Part shown: positions 54,501-62,961 of the stretch, one piece after another | How the letters are laid out: each line of letters begins with the position of its first letter | Position numbering within the stretch: the stretch's first letter is position 1 | Origin: Nematostella vectensis | Lineage: Eukaryota > Cnidaria > Anthozoa > Actiniaria > Edwardsiidae | Reading direction: 5' to 3' | Assembly: GCF_932526225.1 (NCBI RefSeq) | Contig: NC_064047.1 | Location: 3,347,501-3,411,500 of the forward strand | DNA: 64,000 bases | Translations under genes and position numbers: made by a program | Notes under the pieces: model-generated | Database searches by the model: none | Told to the model about the DNA's origin: nothing | What the model saw: only the letters and a program-made list of their open reading frames with translations

Positions 54501-57500
54501 GTACAAAGGGGACGCTTATTTGAGGGAGGCGCTTATTAATAGTTTTTGTTCAAAGAGGACGCTTATTCGAGGGAGGCGCTAATTTGAGTAAATACAGTGT
54601 TTTGAAGTTTTCTTGCGTTGTATTTTCACACGTAAACAACGTCATAGGAATGGCTGCTCAACACTCTTTAATTCGCTTTATGTTGTTTTTAGGGCCATCA
54701 GAGTGAAATTTGGTGTCTTGCAATCAGCAGAGATGGAGAGTTTGTGGTAGGTTATCAGGAGCGTAGCAGGAGGGGAGGGGAGGGGACTGTGAGACTGCGA
54801 GTATGCGTAGGCTTGCCAAATACGTGATTTGGGTCAGCAGAAACGGAATTTTAACTTTAAAGCCGCATTGTTACCAGTTTACTTCCGGAGGTCCGACGGA
54901 AACCTCAACCGTTAAAAGACAAAAGAATCTATTAGAATCCGAGATATTTAACAGGCCACCCGCTCTAAATTATCGATCACATCCTCAAAGAAACTTCCAA
55001 TAGACACACTGCTTTCAATATTTTGAAATATTTTTCGCGTTTTCCGTTAATAATCATCGGAGATTGTTACGTAATCGACCTGAAGTAAACTGGTGACAAT
55101 GCTGCTTTAAGGAACGAGGACGGTTAGCGACCAGGAAGACAGGATTGGGAAACAAAACCGACCGTCCAAGGATCTAAAACTCGATCAGACTGATATGAGT
55201 GATGATAATAGTTCAAGAGTTCCAACTCCCCTGCCCATTGAATCTCAGGGCCGTAAGGGACGGATCATTAGAAAAGTGAGGGGGAGGGGAAGAGTAGGGA
55301 GGTTTCAGGTTTTCTTGTCTCTCTAAGACGTGAATGATTTTTTTTTTGTCCATTTTTTGTCTTTGTTGCTTACCTACCCCCCCCCCCCCCCCCTCTCACT
55401 TTTCTAATGATGGTCCGTCTTTAACAGGCCTCCAAATTCTGTGGGTGGGGGGTGGGGGGGGATATAGCGACTGGGGTGGCCAGTCCCTGCTGGTTGCTGG
55501 TGTTTACCTTTGAATTTTGTAAAAGGAAGTTGATAGGCACTGGCCTTCCCTGGCCTCCAAAGGCGGTACGACCCTGAATCGTGCACTCTGGGAAAAACTT
55601 ATCGACTCCCTTTCTATTTAAAATTCAAATCCGACGAGAGATTAGATGTGTTATCCGGGAAAACGAGAGATTCACAGTCCCAAGGCGAAAGACTAGAATT
55701 TTACAACACTAAAAGAATCAATCTGAAAGGACCCTGGATTGAACACGGGCTTTCTCGCTTTTAAGTAAAAGCGTGAAAAAAAGTCAAAAGAAAAGGAAAA
55801 GAAAAAAGAACCGAAAACTAAGCCTCTGAGCTCTTGTGGCTCTCATTCTTTCAGGTCACGGGTTCTCATGATCGCTCTCTACGGCTCTGGCAGCGCACAG
55901 ACGAGCCTGTGGTGCTAGAGGAGGAGCGGGAACAGGTGAGAGGGGACTGGGAACTAAATATGCAATCTTGAATAATTTAGATTTTTGCGCTTTTAGTGGC
56001 TTTCCAGTATTTTGCCGTAGATGATCAAACAATTAGCAAGCATGTTGGTGTTGCATGATACGTGATCAATTGAAAAATGTGTGATGGCATTCAGTGATGC
56101 CCGATTGTATTTCGTGATGCGTGATTAATGCGTGACGGTATTCCGTGATGCGTGATTAATGCGTGACGGTATTCCGTGATGAGTGATTAATGCGTGACGT
56201 TATTCCGTGATGCGTGATTAATGCGTGATGGTATTCCGTGATGCGTGATTAATGCGTGATGTTTTGCAGGAGAGGGAAGCGATGTACGAGCAAGCCTTGG
56301 CACAGGGTCCAGAACAAGTGGTGAGCCTTTAGTTTAGTCTTAGTCAATCGCGGTCATCAGCCTTTTAATCACTCTTACCCGCTTGATGCATGCAAATACA
56401 CAGGGTCCAGAACAAGTGGTGAGCCTTTAGTCTAGTCGAGACTAGAATTGAGTATTTTACTCCAGGAAGTAGCGATGCTTTTGCGAGTACCTTATTTCAC
56501 GGGCTACCTTTGTTATCTTTAGTTAACCAAGCCTTCTGTTTAAAGCGAGTCGACCACGCTGACCACGCGCCGTCTTTAACAATGCGAGAGCCTGGTTACC
56601 GTTTAAAATGGCGCGAGAAATTGATAGAAAAAAGCAAGTCACATAAGAATATGGGGTCAAGCATTGAGAAAACAGAAGGTGTCCATGTTTTCAATATTAA
56701 AGTCGCTTTGTTACCAGTTTACTTCTGGACGGTTGCGTACATCTCCATTGATTTTTAACGGAAAACGCTAAAAATATTTCAAAATTTTGAAAGCAGTGTG
56801 TCGATTGGAAGTTTCTTTGAGGGTGTGATTGATAATTTAGAGCGGATGGCCTGTTAAATAGCGCGGATTCTAATAGATTCTATTGTCTTTTAACGGTTGA
56901 GGTTTCCGTCGGACCTCGGGAAGTAAACTGGTGACAATGCGGCTTTTATGAGGGTATGCTCTTGATTTAGACGAATCAGTAAAGTTTTTAACCTACGTTT
57001 CTTAAATTCAGCCTAGCGACGGATCTATCAAGTTGATTGTGATATGTTCATGTTGTCTATTTAGATTCCTGGCGAAGTTGAGTCAGAAGCTGCCAAGGCC
57101 GGCAAGAAGACAATGGAGACGGTGAAAGCGGTGCGTGTCTTTTATTCCCAACGAGACTCTGCACTTGACAGCTGATCACGTGACGTTTTGACTGTGTTTG
57201 TGAATTCTGGCCGAGCAAAGAAAGAGCCATACCTAATTCGAGCACGTGAGATCTGAGTTATTTTGTCCTTGTCTTTGTTGCTGGTGGAGCAACTAAAGGA
57301 GGTCGTACCAAAGTTTGACACGTGAATTTTGTGTATTATTAGGTCACGTGATACTATTTGTATTTATTGACAGGCGGAGCAACTGATGGAAGCCATCCAA
57401 CTGTACCGGGAAGAGACTGCTAAGATGGCCGAGTACCGGGAGGCTTCTAAGGGGGGTAGTAAGGTAAGTAATAAGTAGACACGTGACCAGGACTCGCCGA

Positions 57501-60057
57501 CGGGTTGCGAAAGATTTGGTAATAGACTGTTTTCACGATGTTGCGCGCGCATCCAAAATACCACAGACTGGCCACCGCTGATATAAAATTGCGCACGAAG
57601 TGGAGTTTACCGACGAAGCTATAGAAAATGCTCCCTAAGTGCTTTTTTTCGTAATGGCGCTCTAGTCACATTCCCCTTCGTCCGCATTTTGGATAATAGC
57701 TGTGTCCCGCTATTTTAGGTGCGCGCGCAGCATCGTGAAAACGGTCTTTTTCAAGCAGAAATGACTGTATATGGCGGCCAAGGAGCCGAGGGGAGGGGTG
57801 TTATATGGAAAGTCTTTTCTGTGGGACGAGAAAATGATTGTGCTGTCGTTTGTAGGTCGCACCACCACCAGTGCATCCGATCCTCAAGGCCTATGGCGGC
57901 ATGTCGGTATGAGCACGTCTGTCTGCCCGTCCTTCCGTCCGCCTATCCGTCTACCTGTCATGTTGAGTTATTTACATCTCACGAATTTATCTTCTGTTTC
58001 TTTTCAGCCATCTCGATATGTGTTACATGTCACAACGAAGATTCGCTCAAGGTAAATATATCAGTACCATACCTTAACAATACCGAGTAAAGCTCTTCTC
58101 GTAAACTTACGCTTCCGTGCTTATTTCTTTCGTCTCAACTAGCAGAATGTACACAATATACTAGTTACTTATTTGTGTTTTGTATCGGTGAAAGGGCCCA
58201 TGATGATATCGAATTGTCCAATGTTTCAGTGAGTTGGAGGAGGCGCTTATGGTCCTGCCCTTTGATTACGTCACCGATTTCCTTCGTCTCGCAGACACGT
58301 GGATCAAGGTGAGTGGTCACGTGCATGCCATCTCGCAGACACGTGGATCAAGGTGAGTGGTCACGTGCACGCCATCTCGCAAACATGTGGATCAAGGCGA
58401 GTGGTCACGTGCACGCCATCTCGCAGACACGTGGATTAAGGTGAGTGGTCACGTGCACGTCATCTCGCAGACACGTGGATCAAGGCAAGTGGTCGCCAAG
58501 TATCACGTGATCAATTCTCTCGTGCACACCACCTCGCAGGCACGTGGATCAATGTGAGTGGTCGCTCAGCATCACGTGATCTCGTAAATGGTAACCTGTC
58601 GTTAATATTTTTTTGTAAATAATTTAGTAAAATGTATAGATGTCTTCGTTAGTAAATCTAAGAGTTGACGGTCTCTCCTCCGAGTACTCGTTGGCAATTA
58701 GTTCATTGCTTTGATTTTGTGCAGATACATAACGTTCATAATAATTTAGTCTCGATAACATAAGTGGACCTTTATCGATCTCTTTCAGGCCAGTCTAGAC
58801 ATCGAGCTTGTTTGTCGCTGTATGTTCTTCCTCATGAGGTGTGTCGGTCTTTTTACAATTGCTTCTGTTCTCACTCAGGACACCTTTCGTGCCCCCACCC
58901 CCCTCCAAAAAATATCGTTCCCAAACCCCTTACGAAGACCCCCTTAAAGAGCATATTTTCTTTTCGTAGTCCTTCCACCTGGGTGGTTAAAATTATCCAG
59001 AGCCCCTCCCCCCAATATCCCCTTCCCCTGTTTATTTAAGGCTTCCCAAATGATTCAAAATGAGATCCGAACCCCCACGAAGGTAATTTGAAATTCCGGG
59101 GTGGGTGAAGGGGGTCTTTCAGTGGCAAGGAAACTTCAAAATTATAATCTACCAATGAATTCTTGAATGTTATTGCCAGGTATTTGATTGAAATATCTTG
59201 GTTAGCCGAGATTTTTAATGAGCCGAAGGAAATCGATTCTTTGAGTGGCCTTGAGAGAGAGAGCATAAAATGCAGAGGCGTGATTGGTCTTCCTAAAGTG
59301 TTATTAACCCGGTCGTCGCCTGTTGCAGGATTCACCATAACCAGATCGTCTCTACCGAAAAGCTCTCATCAGTCGTAGACTCACTCCGAACATCCACCAA
59401 GGCACAAATTCAAGGGCTACACGTGAGCGTCTTACCGCATTGACATATTTCAAACGAAGCATCTCCCCTGCCGTGATCAAATACCCTCGTTAAGTCCACC
59501 GCATTTACATATTTCAAACGATCCATCTCCCCTGCCGTGATCAAATACCCTCGTTAAGTCCACCGCATTGACATATTTCAAACGAAGCATCTCCCCTGCC
59601 GTGATCAAATACCCTCGTTAAGTCCACCGCATTGACATATTTCAAACGAAGCATCTCCCCTGCCGTGATCAAATACCCTCGTTAAGTCCACCGTATTGAC
59701 ATATTTCAAACGAAGCATCTCCCCTGCCGTGATCAAATACCCTCGTTAAGTCCACCGCATTGACATATTTCAAACGATCCATCTCCCCTACTTCAATCAA
59801 TTACCCTCGTTAGTCGAACGCGTTGACACATATTATAAGAGCGTTCACGTTGACCTGTGCAACGCTCCTAATCAAAATTGAAATTAAATAAATTATGCTT
59901 TCCTATTTTTTAGGACATGATTGGGTTCAACCTAGCCGGTCTGGAGTTCATGAGACAGGAAATGGAAGCGAGGAGAGTGTCCTTCTTCACGGGCGCTGAG
60001 GATAAGCTCAGAAATATACGCAAGAAGCAAAAGACAGTACGACACGTATTCACTTGA
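24595..60057 (+). CDS. WDR3: WDR3 (Utp12/Dip2 homologue), 35 exons
   Basis: Exons: 24595-24765, 25140-25216, 25421-25483, 25727-25796, 27571-27620, 27961-28029, 28413-28491, 28997-29161, 29279-29386, 33309-33406, 33513-33537, 34603-34685, 35048-35084, 35259-35380, 35859-35930, 36513-36606, 37906-38007, 38663-38748, 38896-38964, 39450-39522, 40654-40710, 40951-41051, 43176-43191, 44392-44487, 54693-54746, 55855-55935, 56270-56320, 57065-57130, 57374-57463, 57856-57906, 58008-58051, 58230-58308, 58789-58838, 59329-59422, 59914-60057. All use GT-AG, phases agree, total 928 residues (human 943). Family knowledge: WDR3 is a U3 snoRNP/UtpB component of the nucleolar small-subunit processome that matures 18S rRNA. 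Seen: start [12 protein letters not shown] words such as [38 protein letters not shown] and [13 protein letters not shown], then the Utp12 region. Single joins could be off by a few bases. Confidence 0.95.
25797..27570. other. WDR3 intron 4
   Basis: 1.8 kb without exons. A segment near 26755-26850 (CCCCTTGAAAAAGAGTCC) recurs near 26970-27050, a diverged duplication. A short + strand open frame at 26703-26933 has no recognisable family. Confidence 0.45.
28660..28790 (+). repeat. Dispersed G-rich repeat, copy 2
   Basis: GCAGGCCTCAAATTATTAG, G run, ACACAATGCAGAAACATTAAG, ATTGGGGGCACATGCCCC; same family as 21.8 and 35.65 kb. Confidence 0.6.
29400..30003. repeat. GGT/GAT trinucleotide-rich tract 1
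   Basis: Begins 14 bp after the exon 9 donor. Built of GATGGTGGT-type triplets with GGTAATGGT and GTTGGT interruptions. The + strand has almost no C for 600 bp. Open frames on both strands are by-products. Confidence 0.95.
30004..31330. other. Spacer between the two GGT/GAT tracts
   Basis: Unique-looking AT-rich intron sequence in WDR3 intron 9; nothing recognised. Confidence 0.5.
31331..33075. repeat. GGT/GAT trinucleotide-rich tract 2
   Basis: About 1.75 kb made of repeated blocks such as GATAGTGGTGGTAGTAATGG in varying register. Long apparent poly-Val/Met and Pro/Ser open frames here follow only from the repeat. Confidence 0.95.
33309..35084 (+). other. WDR3: WDR3 exons 10-13: basic linker
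   Basis: Residues 285-365. After a WD-like LLEIFRV strand comes a Lys/Arg-rich helix ([16 protein letters not shown]), then VPQQ-like and DDEL segments linking the two propellers, as in the human protein. Exons 11 (25 nt) and 13 (37 nt) are very short. Confidence 0.88.
33538..34602. other. WDR3 intron 11
   Basis: AT-rich. Words GGGATTTT and AAATTATGCG recur at both ends (33700-33780 and 34300-34450), a diverged repeat pair; no gene. Confidence 0.45.
35650..35830 (+). repeat. Dispersed G-rich repeat, copy 3
   Basis: GGCAGGCCTTGAAATACTTGG, GATTCAGAAACACTAAGAA, TAAGCCCTTACTGTTCAG and AGCCCCCAGGGTTTTTGG. Most diverged of the three copies; ends just before the exon 15 acceptor. Confidence 0.55.
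37082..37430 (+). mobile_element. tRNA-derived SINE
   Basis: The head (37082-37153) has a Pol III A box GTGGCCTAGTGTGTTAGCGC and a B box GGTTCGAATCC with the spacing of a tRNA with a long variable arm. A TTTTTT run and a roughly 270-bp unrelated body follow, ending near CTACCCTCGATAAGC. No clear target duplication was found. It is not close to the array tRNAs. Confidence 0.8.
37620..37680. repeat. AACATACAGT / AACAT short tandem repeat
   Basis: Two copies of AACATACAGTAACAT with further AACAT units in WDR3 intron 16. Confidence 0.7.
38107..38620. repeat. 63-bp minisatellite in WDR3 intron 17
   Basis: About eight units with AGTGGTCACTTAATAGAGG as the constant core and TTTGAGTGAGCCATACTTCG between. 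Confidence 0.9.
39523..40653. other. WDR3 intron 20
   Basis: 1.1 kb of AT-rich sequence. GATGTTGATGAACG near 40550 mirrors CGTTCATCAACATC near 40302, so an inverted pair of about 250-bp span may be a small mobile remnant. No gene. Confidence 0.4.
41060..41276. repeat. 35-bp minisatellite, left part
   Basis: Units of GCCAGCAAAGAGTGCCAACA plus TTACTGATACTAACA begin about 10 bp after the exon 22 donor. The array continues at 42340-42470, on the far side of an inserted element. Confidence 0.92.
41277..42328. mobile_element. 1.05-kb inverted-repeat DNA transposon, non-autonomous
   Basis: Ends are inverted copies over about 30 bp (left AGACCATGATGTAAGAGA, right end reading TATCATGGTCT). It splits the 35-bp minisatellite, which proves insertion. 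A short - strand open frame (41343-41558, [20 protein letters not shown]) may be a transposase scrap; family unknown. No clear target duplication because the target is itself repetitive. Confidence 0.75.
42329..42475. repeat. 35-bp minisatellite, right part
   Basis: Continuation of the array at 41060 with more varied units (AACATGGCTGATA). Confidence 0.88.
42600..43175. other. WDR3 intron 22, distal part
   Basis: Contains words AATAAGCGCCCC and CTCCCCC that are the inverse of the GGGGGCGCTTATT repeat at 54.2 kb, so it is probably a related dispersed element. No gene. Confidence 0.45.
43192..44391. other. WDR3 intron 23
   Basis: AT-rich with a T run at 43711-43730. From about 43790 to 44340 the ends carry related inverted words (CGAAATTTTGACCGCTC and GAAATTTTGAGCGGCCG), so a 550-bp inverted-repeat element is likely. 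Confidence 0.45.
44855..46165 (-). CDS. Membrane-anchored SGNH / PC-esterase-like protein (antisense in WDR3 intron 24)
   Basis: Single uninterrupted 436-residue frame. A basic N-terminus and a hydrophobic stretch at about residues 12-30 ([17 protein letters not shown]) predict a type II Golgi or secretory membrane protein. A Cys-rich stem (residues 110-185) follows, then LVGDSLMRH with the GDS nucleophile motif at 207-209, VNVGMHDS near 311, and YDGTHYG with Asp400 and His403 spaced as in the D-x-x-H catalytic pair. This order fits the PC-esterase group (PMR5/TBL, CAS1, NXPE relatives), which acylates or de-acylates glycans; the substrate is unknown. Several N-x-S/T sites fit a luminal domain. 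It lies wholly inside a WDR3 intron on the opposite strand and looks functional. A recent retrocopy is possible, since it lacks introns, but no poly-A tract or parent is visible. Confidence 0.8.
   Translation of the reverse strand: MIKNRMRRLRRVFLVFIVSTIFLTTFVLKGLNPKQTDFIPEQYAHWVKPIEESEVEPTAKPFCRDILECLSHGKWKKKAWVTPEHERDRDNKDIALREFRGTPAKLSRLDFHCGSEYCVKTGPAFGYDLPAVCEPDSPTPCCNEITGLCGNGTSNCNCEACTDFSEVISAELYDWVPQNETCVVKNYSSEEACRVVYERLDALFLVGDSLMRHFSNALLILFTNDPEQGAVRPNSDNCHGERQFVDSGKAQCNGKNIENRASVMPHGRFCNGTPYFQYLFNNSYSNSYRKWPQELVYKSIQANNRSAFFVNVGMHDSLNAQLYQESYIEPLLKLTTGREWPKIIWVTTHSPSFIKPVVWRSSQGKKKIKEYNTAMKKYFETKGIPVFDVFPMTESVHSYDGTHYGIGVNMMKAQLLINYIEQTFHIKNTPQTNYKL
46808..47632. mobile_element. 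Mutator-like element with 9-bp target duplication (Pack-MULE type)
   Basis: The element is 46817-47623 (807 bp). Its ends are perfect inverted repeats of about 80 bp (TTCCCTGCTAGCAGAGGCC on the left and the inverse on the right), flanked by a perfect 9-bp direct repeat TTCACACCT at 46808-46816 and 47624-47632. Nine-bp duplications and long terminal repeats are the hallmark of Mutator-type elements. Inside is no transposase but a gene-like fragment. Confidence 0.85.
47014..47460 (+). pseudogene. Captured gene fragment with Cys-pair zinc motif
   Basis: Inside the Mutator-like element. Starts at ATG 47016 ([13 protein letters not shown]), with [15 protein letters not shown], then in a shifted frame [16 protein letters not shown] and [17 protein letters not shown]. 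The C-x2-C pairs about 60 residues apart suggest a ZAD-like or related zinc-binding head of a nuclear protein. The frame change shows decay. No family named with confidence. Confidence 0.55.
50243..51160. other. WDR3 intron 24, AT-rich stretch
   Basis: No gene. A 34-bp unit GGTTAACATTCTCTATAGAG occurs twice in tandem at 50508-50570. Confidence 0.5.
51170..53745. mobile_element. 2.5-kb element with long imperfect inverted arms
   Basis: Left arm about 51170-51740 and right arm about 53150-53745 are diverged inverse copies. Shared words include CGGAAGTAAACTAAC with its inverse GTAGTTTACTTCCG, CTATAGAGCCAAGCTCAG with its inverse, and AAGATAAGCTATGGAGCC with its inverse. The 1.4-kb core (51740-53150) holds scraps of coding-like sequence, including a Cys-rich segment [15 protein letters not shown] near 52600, which resembles C-terminal Cys motifs of some cnidarian transposon proteins. 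Old and broken; family not identified. Confidence 0.65.
54160..54600. repeat. 47-bp minisatellite (GGGGGCGCTTATT family)
   Basis: Seven or so units of AGTTTTGGTTCAAAGGGG plus GCGCTTATTTGAGGGAGGCG, ending about 100 bp before WDR3 exon 25. Confidence 0.9.
54859..55108 (+). mobile_element. 250-bp MITE, copy 1
   Basis: Terminal inverted repeats begin AAAGCCGCATTGTTACCAG and end as CTGGTGACAATGCTGCTTT, with TTACTTCCGG just inside. No coding capacity. Confidence 0.82.
55109..55854. other. WDR3 intron 25, distal part
   Basis: No gene. AAGTGAGGGGGAGGGG near 55275 faces CTCTCACTTTTCTAATGATGG near 55393, an imperfect hairpin around a C run at 55377-55392. Confidence 0.45.
56085..56262. repeat. 31-bp minisatellite in WDR3 intron 26
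   Basis: Units of GTGATGCGTGATTAATGCGT plus GACGGTATTCC, five to six copies, ending 7 bp before the exon 27 start, so they occupy the pyrimidine-tract position of the acceptor. Confidence 0.9.
56396..56436 (+). repeat. Duplicated 3' end and donor of WDR3 exon 27
   Basis: ACAGGGTCCAGAACAAGTGG followed by TGAGCCTTTAGTCTAGT repeats the exon 27 end and its donor (56301-56336) about 100 bp downstream in intron 27. Confidence 0.88.
56699..56946 (-). mobile_element. 250-bp MITE, copy 2 (inverse of copy 1)
   Basis: Begins AAAGTCGCTTTGTTACCAG and ends CTGGTGACAATGCGGCTTT. Inner sequence matches 54859-55108 in reverse (for example GTTGAGGTTTCCGTCGGACC). Confidence 0.82.
58286..58560 (+). repeat. 44-bp minisatellite containing the exon 32 donor
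   Basis: The last 20 bases of exon 32 plus its donor (ACACGTGGATCAAGGTGAGT) are repeated about five more times with the spacer GGTCACGTGCACGCCATCTC. Copies 2-4 keep a full GTGAGT or GCGAGT donor. Confidence 0.92.
58839..59328. other. WDR3 intron 33
   Basis: No exon. C-rich and A-rich stretches around 58885-59030; nothing recognised. Confidence 0.5.
59437..59818. repeat. 64-bp minisatellite before the WDR3 last exon
   Basis: Six units built on CATTGACATATTTCAAACGA and GCCGTGATCAAATACCCTCG. Part of it is duplicated at 62962-63130 with the second copy of the last exon. Confidence 0.92.
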
Positions 60058-60690
60058 CCTCTGAAGACGGGCAGTATAAACGCATCAAGCTTACCCGGAT
60101 ATGCACGAACCTGAATATCTTGACCATACAAACAGTGGTCGTTCGACACCAGCAGTACGAGGCTGCGACATGTATTCAGTTAACCTGGATATAAAGGGCA
60201 GTATGAACATGCTTAGGTCACCTGGATTTCGCAAGAACCTGAATATCTTGACCACAAACAGTGTGTACCCGACCGTGTAAAGCCTAAAGATTTCGACTTG
60301 TATTCAGTTGACCTGTATATATCGTCAGTGTTTGCTTGCTTAAGTCACCTGAAACACGCAAAGACCTGAATATCCTGACCACAACCACTGTAAGACTATA
60401 TGCCACAATCTACAAAATACAATGATTTCGCCTTGAAGACAAATCAAAGCTAGCATGAATTGATAGAACCCGCCGCTTAGAAAAACTTTTGAGATCAATC
60501 AACTTTATTTCATCTTCATAAATGTACAGATGGGCGTAAATAAAGATGAGAAGCCTACTGAAAGATGGATAATTCAGAGTATAGGTCCCTTGTGAGGCAT
60601 ACATATTGGCTTTGTTTACTAAGCCAAACGAGACGAAAGACTAGAAAGCCGGTCCCACTTCTGCAAACGTTAGTAGTAATAAAGTTGATT
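60058..60690 (+). other. WDR3 3' untranslated region and polyadenylation signals
   Basis: AATAAA occurs at 60539-60544 and 60678-60683. CTGAATATCTTGACCA recurs several times in the region (60112, 60239 and a variant at 60365), so the UTR itself holds a diverged tandem repeat of about 125 bp. Confidence 0.6.
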
Positions 60691-60756
60691 TGTAGGAGAA
60701 CGGGACTAGACTAGGAGTGATTTTCATTTGACATCAAATAAATAAGACAACACGGG

Positions 60757-61914
60757 ATAGCTGGAAGCTTACCTTTTCGCCCACCCCCTCCCCAGGGGGA
60801 TAGCTGGAAGCTTACCTTTTCGCCCATCCCCTCCCCAGGGGATAGTTGCGAGCTTACCTTTTCGCCCATCCCCTCCCCAGGGGATAGCTGGAAGCTTACC
60901 TTTTCGCCCATCCCCTCCCCGGGGGATAGTTGCGAGCTTACCTTTTCGCCCATCCCCTCCCCAGGGGATAGCTGAAAGCTTACCTTTTCGCCCATCCCCT
61001 CCCCAGGGGATAGATGCGAGCTTACCTTTTCGCCCATCCCCTCCCCAGGGGATAGCTGGAAGCTTACCTTTTCGCCCATCCCCTCCCCAGGGGATAGTTG
61101 GAAGCTTACCTTTTTGCCCATCCCCTCCCCAGGGGATAGCTGGAAGCTTACCTTTTTGCCCATCCCCTCCCCAGGGGATAGCTTACTATTTCGCCCATCC
61201 CCTCCCCAGGGGATAGCTGGAAGCTTACCTTTTCGCCCATCCCCTCCCCAGGGGGTAGTTGGAAGCTTACCTTTTTGCCCATCCCCTCCCCAGGGGATAG
61301 CTGGAAGCTTACCTTTTTGCCCATCCCCTCCCCAGGGGATAGTTGGAAGCTTACTATTTCGCCCATCCCCTCCCCAGGGGATAGCTGGAAGCTTACTATT
61401 TCGCCCATCCCCTCCCCAGGGGATAGCTGGAAGCTTACCTTTTCGCCCATCCCCTCCCCAGGGGATAGTTGGAAGCTTACCTTTTTGCCCATCCCCTCCC
61501 CAGGGGATAGCTGGAAGCTTACCTTTTTGCCCATCCCCTCCCCAGTGGATAGCTGGAAGCTTACTATTTCGCCCATCCCCTCCCCAGGGGATAGTTGGAA
61601 GCTTACCTTTTTGCCCATCCCCTCCCCAGGGGATAGTTGGAAGCTTACTATTTCGCCCATCCCCTCCCCAGGGGATAGTTGGAAGCTTACTATTTCGCCC
61701 ATCCCCTCCCCAGGGGATAGTTTGAAGCTTACATGCTCGCCCATCCCCTCCCCGGGGGATAGTTGCGAGCTTACCTTTTTGCCCACCCCCTCCCCAGGGG
61801 ATAGTTTGAAGCTTACATGCTCGCCCATCCCCTCCCCGGGGGATAGTTGCAAGCTTGCATTTTCGCTCATCCCCTCTCAAGGGGATAGTTGGAAGCTTAC
61901 CTTTTCGCCCACCC
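60757..61914. repeat. 42-bp minisatellite, about 27 copies
   Basis: Unit GGGGATAGCTGGAAGCTTAC plus CTTTTCGCCCATCCCCTCCCCA, with sub-variants that alternate in blocks. 42 is divisible by 3, so long frames stay open on both strands; they are not genes. A C run and A run close it at 61909-61940. Confidence 0.96.
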
Positions 61915-61940
61915 CCCCCCCCCCCCCAAAAAAAAAAAAA

Positions 61941-62961
61941 CGTTTTAATTATTCAACAGGGCGGCCATGGCGCCCGAGCCGTGAAGGGAGGTCTTTGGTC
62001 CTGAGACCGCTGACCAGTGATATTACAAGCTCAACCAAGCCATATACAATGGCGTTAAAAGCTTGCCCTTTCGCACTACCAATCGCTTTCTAGGTCTCTC
62101 TTAACTCTCCGACGGAACTGGATGCTGTCTCAACCTTAGTATTTTTGCTAGGATAGCGGATAGATACTTTATGTCCAAAACAATAAAGCACAAGTAGCTT
62201 ATTAGGCTTTTGTGTACCCGCAATCATCACAGGATTTAGGTGTTTGGTTTGGTGTTGTACTTGCTTTTGGGTTAGTTGCGGTTACTGCTGTTGGACAATT
62301 GAATGCGATATCGCGAAATTGTTGACCAAAATAGCTCGTTTGTGGCCACGACATTATCCACTTGAACTTTTTGGTTGAATAAATGAAATGATGATTCTAA
62401 TCCTAATTTTTCTTTTGCGACGTAGAGCTCAAACACACATCTTATTCTACTTATTTTATTTCTTTTCAGTTTTCAGCATTTATACCCATCCCCGAAATGT
62501 AATGATACAATTTTTGCAATTAGCATTTACTTTTTTCAGATTTATTATTACATTTTACAGGGTTCTTTTTAGTTTAAATTCTTACTCTTGAAGAACTTGC
62601 TTAGAAATGTAATTTTGTCTGTTTTTCAACAATATTGCATCGTGTTTTCCCTCTTTTTTTATTAATTAAAGCCTGCTTTATTACTTACGACAGAAACATT
62701 GCTGAGAAGATATAGAAACCAAAACTAACTAGAAGGTTTAGAAACCAAAACTAAAGCAAAATATGCTTATCCTTTTTACTTTGCATTTTGATAAGTCTAG
62801 CTTTGAGTGTGTTTCTTTTTTTTTTAAGATTTCTGTCTTAAAGCTCTTAGTTTTTTGGGGAGCAGTTTCATGATTCTTCTATTCAAACTTGATCTAAGCA
62901 TGGATCCCACAGAAAAAAAATTATTAGCCTTTTAGATTCAAAACTACGAAAATTCCAGGCT
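61941..62961. other. Spacer between minisatellite and duplicated WDR3 end
   Basis: About 1 kb, AT-rich after 62100. No gene or known element recognised. Confidence 0.5.

Larger units (their letters stand above)
35259..55935 (+). other. WDR3: WDR3 exons 14-26: second beta-propeller
   Basis: Residues 366-706, with WD repeats ending IKLWN, IEIYN, IKFWE, VKVFF, IKIWG, LKYWD and LRLWQ. Includes a 16-nt microexon (23) and the 10.2-kb intron 24. Confidence 0.9.
56270..60057 (+). other. WDR3: WDR3 exons 27-35: helical Utp12 region
   Basis: Residues 707-928. Contains [20 protein letters not shown] and YREETAKM, then the Utp12 core ([26 protein letters not shown]) and a basic C-terminus KNIRKKQ-like. 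In Utp proteins this domain drives assembly with UtpB partners. Confidence 0.9.

Noticed and set aside
60711-62093. Frames of 200-389 codons with repeated PIPSPGDSWKLT or IPWGGDGRNSKL units
   Set aside because: The 42-bp minisatellite is divisible by three, so frames stay open by chance in several registers.
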